From contig RDEW01000015.1 of NCBI GenBank assembly GCA_011109175.1, forward strand, positions 328,310 through 392,309: DNA of 64,000 nucleotides, read 5' to 3'. The position numbers were made by a program, and so were the translations under genes. Origin of the DNA: Dicyema japonicum. Its lineage: Eukaryota > Dicyemida > Rhombozoa > Dicyemidae. The notes under the pieces were generated by a model that was not told the DNA's origin, did no database searches, and worked only from the letters and a program-made list of their open reading frames with translations. Shown here one piece after another: positions 56,770 through 64,000 of the stretch (position 1 is the first letter of the stretch; each line of letters opens with the position of its first letter).

Positions 56770-58880
56770 ATCAAAATTTACATACCCACTTCACCGTCAT
56801 GGCCCAGCGGCTCAAACGATTCACCAGGTTGGAGAACACGCTTATTGGCGGTGACCTAAATGCGAAGAGTTCTCAATGGTATGCTGACCAACAACTGGAT
56901 CAACTGGGAGCCCTCACATCCGACACTTTTGACAACTTGATCATTCTCAATAATCCAAGCAAACACACAAGGACCCCTCTCCGTCGAGACGACAACCCTA
57001 CTTTATCAGACATTTCTGTTGCTCTTACTTCTCTCGCGGCTGTTATTTCATGGTATACTATATGCGACTTACATACCGACCATAACCCGATCTTCATGAA
57101 GATCCCACAAAAAATAAGTTAATGACACTCCGAGAACCAATGTGAACTACTCAAAGGCAATATGACCCGCTCTCACACATTTTACCGAACTACACATCCA
57201 GGCCTTCCGGATAGAGAACTTCGGATCTATCGACGCTGCTGTCAAATACCTCAACTAGATTATAATCCGAGCTCGCAAGATGCATTCCGATGGGTCGTCC
57301 TCAACGTCCATCAAACTCAATTGATGCTGAAACGCAAGATCTAATCCAAACGAGAAATAAGCTGAAGAATTTCGAAAGACAATCAGTGGACGTGACTGAA
57401 ATGACATCAAAACTGAACAAAGAAATCATGCGGAACATAACAAAACACAACAAAGAACTTTGGGAAGCCTTGCTCAGAAAAGCTACAAACAATACTTCCC
57501 CCACTGTATTATGGAAATCGATAAGGAGGGTCAAGAAATGCTCTCCACATTTAATTGGACATCGAGAGCCATATCCAAATCCCAATGACATTATGAAGTA
57601 CTTATTAGTCATAAACCATATTCAAAAGACCTTGATGTTCGTTCTGGCAATGGTCGAAGGAATAAATGTCCCAACATGATTTTCTTCGACGTTTCAATGG
57701 TGCACTCAGTAATCAGGAAAATGAATAACTCGTCGTCTTGAGGTTCAGGTGACATCTCCATTCTTGAACTGAAACACTTGGGTTCTTCCGCGACGGCCGC
57801 AATAACACAAATTTTCAACCTCTCAATAAACGAGAACAAGATTCCGTCAATATGGAAAAAATCTCTGATACACCCTATCCTGAAGAAAAACAAACCACCA
57901 AACTGGCTGTCCTCCTACCGCCCGGTGTCCATCATCTGAGCCTTATCACGAGTGTTAGAACTGGTCCTTCTCAAGATCCGTCCTTTCATAACTCTACCAT
58001 CTTTTCTACATGGATTTCACAAAGGACACACAACAACAACTCATCTAACAAAACTGGTTCAATTCATTTCGGACGGCCTGAATATTCTAAATCCAAACGA
58101 GAGAACCGTGCTGGTCTCAGTGGATGTGGAGAATGCTTTTGACTCAGTATCCCAGATGAGCCTTACAGCAAAAATTTTTACGACGTCGATCCACCCTAAA
58201 TTCATGTCATGGTTGGCTATCTTCATCAACGGTCGAATGGGCTAAGCAAACAACCAAAAATAAAAAACCGCGATGCCTTCCAAATGGAGTTCTACAAGTT
58301 GTCTCCAATGCTCTTCAACATGTTCATCACTGACCTACCATCCCCAACCAACAAAAACACAATTCTTCTATCGTATGAGGATGATCTCGTGGTCGCAGTG
58401 AAACATCGAAGAATCGAGGAGGCAAAATCTACTAAACCTGATGGGTCTTTGGTTCCTGAAGAACCGTCTGAATATCACCAAGAAAGTCACATGTAATGAC
58501 GTTTACCTCAGCACGAAAAGAATTACGGGCAACACCACGAATAACATTATAGGACTTCCCGCTTCCCATTAAGAAGACCCTTTCAAACCTTGGAGTCATC
58601 CTGGATCCCCTAATCACATTTACCCATCAAGTGAACCAATCATGGAATACCTTACAGAAGGTCACCAGGATTTCCTCAAGATGATAAAGTCTCCTGACCA
58701 TTCCCTCGGACCGCACATCAGACTATATATGGACGCACATCAGACCTGCCCGAGATATGAAAAGAAACCTTGGAGATAAATCTCCAAAACTAACCGCAGG
58801 AAAAGGACTGGTATAGACACCGGGATCACTTGATTAGACGATAACTTTTATCCTTTGTCTCGTGATTTCGGGGATAATAA
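56770..58880 (+). mobile_element. LINE-A copy with GIT-stop tail
   Basis: Endonuclease end (IGGDLNAKSSQWY, TLSDISVALTS, HTDHNPIFMKIP), linker (DAETQDLIQTRNKLKNFERQ), RT (LVSVDVENAFDSVSQMS, LSYEDDLVVAVKH in place of YADD), LGVILDPLITFTHQV, then an internal deletion and the end DTGIT-stop (GGGATCACTTGA, 58822-58833) with the tail TCGTGATTTCGGGG-ATAATAAAATAAA. It has at least six frameshifts. Confidence 0.8.
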
Positions 58881-59014
58881 AATAAATCCTTGCCTCTTCG
58901 AGTGAAAGAAACCAATGGCCGACGAAAACGTCCGAGTGTGCTCTTTAAAAAACATCGAACACTTAGTAGTTCTAAGAAATGAAAGACTTAATATCTAAAA
59001 TTTATTTATTTAAT

Positions 59015-59240
59015 AACCCCGGGAACACCAAGAAAGAAAGACAAAAGAGTCAGACAGTTAGGTGATCCCAGTCCTCGCAATCACTTGTGCCATTCGACGT
59101 CTGTGATCCTCCATCGTCCCCACTACTTTCCGGAAGAGCTTTCTCTCGGTCTTGCAGAGGAATCCGATCGGGGAGGGGAATTTCTTATCCAATCGGGTTT
59201 CTCTTGCCATGGGAAGGATCAGGCGAAGCGGATTTCCATC
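59015..59240 (-). mobile_element. LINE-B 3' end, minus strand
   Basis: The reverse strand reads PSPIGFLCKTERKLFRKVVG then TMEDHRRRMAQVIARTGIT-stop (GGGATCACCTAA = 59069-59058), followed by TTGTCTTTCTTTCTTGGTG and CCCGGGGTTATTAAATAAA. The clearest C-terminus of the LINE-B lineage. Confidence 0.75.
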
Positions 59241-59669
59241 TAAAATTTGAGAGTGTATTTAGAGAAAGCTTTATTAAAGAAGGCTCATTTTCCAACATCA
59301 ATAAAGGGCAAATTGTATGGTAAAATTAAAGTATTTCCATATGTATACGAATACTTAGGTTTTCGATTCTGTCGTACTCCCCACTATTTTTTTACTAGTT
59401 TCTTTTATGTGTGGTTGAGTAGTGGACACGTCTCCAGTGATGCTATATCATGCAGTTTCTCTACTCAGTCATAGAAAACATTATTTATCCTTGACGGAAA
59501 GCTTATGAGAGTTAATAAATTTGAACAGTCAATGTGAATAACAAATGTTGATTCAATCTCTCTATCATTAGCAAGACTCTTTCTGCTTACGAAAATCCTT
59601 ACATTCTCCTACCCTCACTGTTTCCAAAATAAAGTTAAAAAGCATATTTAAATATCAAATAGTATAAAA
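59241..59669. other. intergenic
   Basis: A 75-codon frame at 59247-59474 (+) with KLYGKIKVFPYVYEYLGFRF is unrecognised. No other feature. Confidence 0.3.
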
Positions 59670-61027
59670 TCATGTACAGCATTCGGGGGTGAGACCAATC
59701 TCAGCACAATACATCAGCTTTGAAGGTGAGACATCTCTAACACGGCGAATTGCATGTAGGCATATATTCTTACCCCCAAATTTACTGACAACAATATCTC
59801 TGATTTCAGCAATTGCTTCGTCATCACATTTCTGGGAGAAACAGTAACAGTAAAGATTGGGCATCAGACAGTCAACAGAAATATCAAGCATTCTGGCCTT
59901 CTTTGAAGCAGACTTGTAAGATTCAACCATGGAGGAATCCCCGAGGGTCGAAAAACATGGCAAAACTCAACAGCCGCGGCAGGGAGGTTCATAATAACAA
60001 TAACTTTTGGGGAAGTTATCTCCCCCGTTCGAGAAATCATCCCAAAGCTTAGTCAAGCCTGTTTTGAAAACATCCCTAATAAAGTCAACAGCATCCATGT
60101 TGTACGTCGAAATGTTCTTTGACCTCCGATTGAGTCTTATGTTCTCATTAAGCCAGTAATAACACTCAGGGTTCAGATCATTAGCAAACACGTGGTCAGA
60201 CCCCCGGATAGAAGAAGGGACAGAAAAAGGCCCGATTCCAGCGCAAACATCAAATACAACAGTTCCAGGACCGGTTAACTTAACCACGTGTTCATGTTCC
60301 GTACTCAACCTCGAATTCCAGTAAACTTTTGAAAATCCATTTTGAAACGTAACTCCGTTCTCCCGAACACAAGTGACCATCTCATTCTCCCAGCAATTAC
60401 CTCCAGGTCCATAGTCCTGAACGTATTGGAGATGTTGGAAGTCTTCATTACCACTGTGCGGACGTTGTGGACTTTATCGAGAAAAACTTGGCCTACGAAT
60501 TAGTTGGTCCCGAACCAATGACGTAATCGGTAGGAAACAAAGTCATCGTCAATGTTCACGTGAAGAATGTGACCTGTGATTGTGTGAGATGCCATGGAGA
60601 AGCCATAAAGACTACGTAACACGTCCTTCCAGGACCACGTGGTGTAGTCTATTTTCAGCAGCATTTTTACTAGGTTTGCCTCAAATTTGGAGATGAGACT
60701 CTTTATTGTCATTATTAATAAACTTTCTGACGGGACTGAAATCTCCATAGCACGTGACCAGATGTGGATCCAGAATAAGGAGTTTTTTCCCAGATGGAGC
60801 TCTAAAATCGCATATTTGTTCAAAGGAGGACGGCTTTAGCTTAACAAGAGAGTTTCTCAGTTCCTTGGAGAGTTGGCTAACTGACTGTGGTTTAGTAACC
60901 AATCCTAGCACGTGGACCTCTCTTTCAAAAATAGAACGGTCAAGTACTGTCGGGGGTGATGTCTTTTCAATCTCAAACAGCCTTTCCGTTGACCCAAAGT
61001 TGGTTGAGAATACAGAAACGATTCCAT
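59670..61027 (-). CDS. TRMT5: tRNA (guanine37-N1)-methyltransferase TRM5
   Basis: Makes m1G37 in tRNA with S-adenosylmethionine. The minus-strand model has segments 60724-61027, 60516-60698, 60401-60492 and 59670-60380; the introns are 25 nt (60699-60723), 23 nt (60493-60515) and 20 nt (60381-60400). Motifs: VLDRSIFEREVHVLG near the start, FSKVYWNSRLSTEHE, FDVCAGIGPFSVP (methyl-donor loop), VFANDLNPECYYWLNENI and NLPAAAVEF (catalytic NLPA). The start at 61027 probably needs a further ~38-nt intron. Frame slips: AAAA at 60005-60008, TTTT (plus-strand AAAA) at 59962-59965, and one near 60537. The last can be avoided by a 30-nt intron but then loses the conserved IGQV. Probably functional with assembly errors; decay is possible. 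Confidence 0.88.
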
Positions 61028-61150
61028 AGCTGAGGTAATTCTACTTATTAACAGTCTGTACATTCTTACAAAATTAGCACGTGTTATCTTTCAAATTAAT
61101 ATTTATTATTTTATTTTTAATTATTTTTTTCTTTTATGATGTGGAAGCGA

Positions 61151-61234
61151 TGACACGTTTGGTTTGGGGAACTGGGATCACCTAACTAGTTGACTTTACT
61201 TTGTCTTTCTTTCTCGTGATCCCGGGGTTAATAA
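61151..61234 (+). mobile_element. 84-bp tail-only LINE insertion with 12-bp TSD
   Basis: Target duplication ATGTGGAAGCGA at 61139-61150 and 61235-61246. The insert is little more than the shared 3' module: GGGATCACCTAACTAG, a T/C-rich loop, GTGATCCC (61216-61223), then GGGGTTAATAA. Confidence 0.85.
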
Positions 61235-61339
61235 ATGTGGAAGCGAGAACTACAAGATATGTGACATTTATAGTAAATGTTCTGAAATGCCTCAGGCTTT
61301 TGGAATATCGAAATTAATACTGTTATGAGCTCTATTTCC

Positions 61340-61545
61340 AGTCACCATTGCCACTTGAAAGTCTTGATACGAATGAACCATGGAACGCGCCGTCGTGACT
61401 GCGAAGACCCAGTCACTCGACCGATACGTGCTTGTGTAGGATCGAGGGAGGAGCATCGGCCAAGATGAGGTCCCTGCTAGAGCGTGCTGGAATCACGTGA
61501 TTAGTTGTTTGTGTAACCGTGGTCTCTGGTGATTATTATTATTGT
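61340..61545 (+). mobile_element. LINE 3' end with GIT-stop variant
   Basis: Reads an Arg-rich C-terminus ending ERAGIT-stop (GGAATCACGTGA, 61489-61500), then GATTAGTTGTTTGTG, CCGTGGTCTCTGGTGATTATT and ATTATTATT. The tail mixes the LINE and SINE-1 styles. Confidence 0.6.
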
Positions 61546-61559
61546 CATGTGTCTTACCA

Positions 61560-61700
61560 ATGTTGTAGTGGTGTTACACATTATATCTAGACATAAACCC
61601 CTATTCATTTTTCATTGAGACGTGGATGGTGTCCGTGCTTCTCTTATTATTTCCAAAATGTCAAACCCAATCCTGGATTATCCTCCAAATCAACATGAAT
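61560..61700 (+). mobile_element. LINE 5' end remnant, 2A-like motif
   Basis: Reads NVKPNPG followed, one frame over, by ILQINMNVR, the usual start of APE endonuclease domains after a 2A-like DxExNPGP. Cut at 61701 by the inverted repeat. Confidence 0.4.
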
Positions 61701-62758
61701 GTCCGTTAACGAAATTACGGACTTGACTTTTTTTTCCGTTTATAAATTAAGATTTTTATTCATGATCGTTTTATTTTAAAGTAAGCGAGTTTAGAATAAC
61801 AAATTATTTAAATAGTTAATTTTTGGCTAATTTTAATGCTTTAGTTTGTAATTGCATTAAAATGTCCCGCCACAACTAAAACTACACGTGGTTGAAATAA
61901 ATTCTAAAAATAAAAGAGATTTTTTCTACTTTTAAAATTTTTTAAAATGTTATAAACATATGATTTTTATTTAACGTGAATCAAGGGATTATTTAATGTG
62001 AATCAAAAGAATATTTAATATTCCATGCAATTGCTTTTAGGGCTTCTACTGTTTTAGATTTGTAAGGGATTTTCTTGACTCGTTTTAGCAATAAGTTTTG
62101 TTTCGTTGCTCAATTTCATCAGTTTTATTTGACTTTCGTCAAATTCGTGATTGTGAGAAATTCCTTCTTTGGAAAATTCAAAATTATGATCTGTTTCTTA
62201 GGCTTCCTCTGCATCTTTGTGAAGATTTTTTCACACATTTAAAAATTATATAGTTTTTTGTCACCGAGTGCTTTGTATACATAAAACCCTTAAAACAAAT
62301 TTTCTTTCCTCCTTTGTTAGTTGATATTATCTCCATTTTGTCTCTTATTTTTGGGCAAGCATAATATTTAAAATATGCTTAATTATAACCTTAAAATCAG
62401 TATATTGATTAAGTCAAAAAGATTAAACCAAAGCGAAAAAAGTTAAGTCAATTTTATTATATTAAAAATCCTTGGACCCCAAGCAGATGAGTTGGTTTGT
62501 AAGATCGGCTCCATGATTCAAGCTGTGACCAAATATCCGCGAAAGACTAGTTGGTTCCGAGAACGTATCTCGTTGGCTATTGTTAGGGGAAAAAGCATGG
62601 CCATTCAGATGCCTTAATTTAATTTTTATTCATTTGATAATAAAAAAAAATTTATTATTACCTTGAAATTCTTAAATTGATTTAGTCAAAGCGATTATAC
62701 CAAAGCGGAAAAAAAGTCAAGTCCGTAATTTCGTTAACGGACTTGACTTTTTTTCCGA
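61701..62758. repeat. 1-kb unit bounded by 37-bp inverted repeats; right end is a perfect hairpin
   Basis: 61701-61738 is the reverse complement of 62707-62743 (one extra T). On the right the repeat continues as a perfect 21-bp-arm palindrome (62707-62727 / 62738-62758, 10-nt loop): arms start CGGAAAAAAAGTCAAGTC. An internal direct repeat (ACCAAAGCG-AAAAAAGT) occurs at 62426 and 62700. Looks like a foldback or MITE-type DNA element; the only coding scrap inside is the family E piece. Confidence 0.6.
62468..62617 (+). mobile_element. family E RT C-terminus
   Basis: A 49-codon open frame: GPQADELVCKIGSMIQAVTK then SWFRERISLAIVRGKSMAIQ, ending TAA and an A-rich stretch (A9 at ~62642). Aligns with the 24.1-kb scrap over its whole length. 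Confidence 0.5.
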
Positions 62759-63376
62759 AAGGGAATAAACCTCGAGCAAAAAATAGTAGCATTTTCGGAG
62801 CTTTACGCTCTGAATCCGTGTATTCTGAGAACGGGAGGATGCAACGAAAATATGCATGGTTTGTTTAGTTTTGTTCATTTCAGATAACGGATGTCTCTCC
62901 AACTCATATTTCGATCAATCAGACGCTAAATTCGCCGGGAATTTTTTCGCCGAGATTTCGGTAACATTTTTGTTAAGAATGGAAAGAGACTCCCAGTTGT
63001 GAAATTGATCTTAAGTTCGAAGGCTGAAGCCTCTAATACACATGGGTAATTATAATTGTATAAAAATCATCTTAAAAATGAAATTAGCATCATCTCATTT
63101 ATTATTTTAGCATCTCTTGTGCATGAGGCACATGGGATCCATTCATTTCCTGGACAAATTCCTTTAAGATCCAAGAAAGATAGGTTTCTCGTTGCAGAAG
63201 GCTGGAATGTGAAGGTAGGAGTCCAAAATGAGACGAAGCCTTTATCGGTCTGTATAGATGAGGAATCAGAAACTTCCTCGGGTCGACATTGGCAAACTTG
63301 TGTCGAGTGTTTATTCCATTTATGCAACACCTACTTTCAACACCCCATGAATGTAGCAATGTCGTTTGCTTTGTGA
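62750..63376 (+). CDS. unrecognised multi-exon gene
   Basis: Four segments join in frame across GT-AG introns of 25, 17 and 42 nt (62859-62883, 62961-62977, 63046-63087). The product of ~180 residues reads INLEQKIVAFSELYALNPC, ILRTGGCNENMHDNGCLSN, FAGNFFAEISNGKRLPVVKL, then DRFLVAEGWNVKVGVQNE and CVECLFHLCNTYF. Cys spacing suggests structured domains but I recognise no family. The upstream frame is closed by a stop at 62748, right at the palindrome, so the 5' exon is unknown. The last exon could also splice onward rather than stop at 63376. Confidence 0.4.
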
Positions 63377-63660
63377 CAAGAGGAATTTGGAAGGTAAACT
63401 AAGACAATGTGGGATCCGCTGAGTTTTACTTTCTTAAAGAAATGATCCAATGCATGAATCCCTCTCTTCTCTATTCAGTGAAGGAATTCTCACAATGCCG
63501 GACATTAATACTTGGAAAATATACGTCCCATTCTTAAAGGGGGGGGGGTTATTAAAAATATTAGTGAATAACCTTTAATGGTTGTTAGTCTGACTATTAT
63601 GTGGTTCTCCTACATTATCGTAGATGCGTGGAACCTTTAAACGAAATGTACAACAACGGA
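63377..63660. other. non-coding, G10 run
   Basis: Contains a G10 run near 63540 and, on the minus strand, what may be the body of the tRNA-headed SINE. No gene seen. Confidence 0.3.
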
Positions 63661-63720
63661 TTTCGAACTAGTGACCATTAGGTCTTTTGCCCGGCACTCG
63701 TTACACTGGGCCACCTGGTC
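63661..63720 (-). repeat. tRNA-derived SINE head
   Basis: The reverse strand reads GGTGGCCCAGTGTAACGAG (A-box), GCCGGGCAAAAGACC and GGTCACTAGTTCGAAATCC (B-box), in tRNA spacing. The element would run toward lower coordinates. A functional tRNA is excluded by the poor acceptor pairing. Confidence 0.5.
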
Positions 63721-64000
63721 ATGAACCTGTAAGTGCTTCTTTATTTTGGAAACTTCTGATAGAAAATTTTGTAACAGATAACTTTGCAGACAGACGTCCC
63801 AGTTTTTTAATATGAGAAAGTGACTTGTTGCTTAAAATCAGTTGTCCCTACTCACGGAGCGTAAAAAGACCCAGGGATCTTTTTTAATTCCGTCTTTTAG
63901 AGTTCTTAATTTTTTCGTTATCGGATAATGCGTTTACCATCATCCTAATAATGTTTGTCCCAGAAAGGGAGTTGATAACATTGCGTCACATACCAGTGGC

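Noticed and set aside
57301-57893. Minus-strand ORFs of 94-103 codons
   Set aside because: They are shadows of the plus-strand LINE-A copy, which carries the conserved RT and linker motifs.
62707-62758. Intrinsic (rho-independent) terminator
   Set aside because: The hairpin with a T run looks like one, but the context is eukaryotic and the same sequence forms the end of an inverted-repeat unit.
1-64000. Ciliate or nucleomorph origin as the explanation for tiny introns
   Set aside because: All three stop codons are used as stops, and the gene set (EZH with CXC-SET, NWD-type NACHT, many LINEs) is animal-like.
1-64000. CRISPR array, prophage or bacterial operons
   Set aside because: No spacer-repeat pattern; the genes are spliced and eukaryotic.

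Overview
This window looks like animal nuclear DNA from a very compact lineage. About fifty spliceosomal introns can be placed by reading frame and by protein homology. Nearly all are 20-33 nt long (mode 23-24 nt), all are GT-AG, and the standard code fits because TAA, TAG and TGA all act as stops. The gene set is animal: PRC2 methyltransferase EZH, an NWD-type NACHT/WD40 protein, TIM50, HADH, 6PGD, TRM5, ribosomal proteins eL33 and eL39, a clathrin-light-chain-like protein and a eukaryotic tRNA-Ala. Introns this short in an animal point to dicyemid mesozoans. I infer the host group from that and cannot confirm it.

Layout. 1-4.3 kb: a small membrane protein and small gene candidates. 4.3-8 kb: reverse-transcriptase (RT) relics. 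8.3-9.3 kb: HADH. 9.3-13.2 kb: a small gene candidate and the clathrin-light-chain-like gene (minus). 13.3-23.3 kb: nested non-LTR retrotransposons of at least four families, with eL33 (minus) embedded near 19 kb. 23.6-28.3 kb: eL39, tRNA-Ala and 6PGD. 28.5-31.6 kb: a SINE and the most complete LINE, which carries a 2A-like motif. 31.9-42.6 kb: the gene-rich core (NWD-like, TIM50, EZH). 44-59 kb: a minisatellite, a broken transposase and many LINE pieces, including restriction-like-endonuclease (RLE) elements. 59.7-61 kb: TRM5. 61-64 kb: a tail-only retro-insertion, a 1-kb inverted-repeat unit and an unrecognised multi-exon gene.

The cellular genes are housekeeping or regulatory and form no evident operon or pathway cluster. 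The most coherent system is the retroelement community. Several LINE lineages end in the same short 3' module: it encodes Gly-Ile-Thr-stop, folds as a GGGATCAC/GTGATCCC hairpin and ends in TTAATAATAA-like repeats. One insertion consists of almost nothing but this module, between 12-bp target duplications. A SINE family ends in a related hairpin, which suggests shared retrotransposition machinery.

Limits. Several conserved genes carry single-base frameshifts, mostly in homopolymers. I read these as probable assembly errors, but pseudogenes cannot be excluded. Retroelement edges are approximate unless a target duplication is stated.
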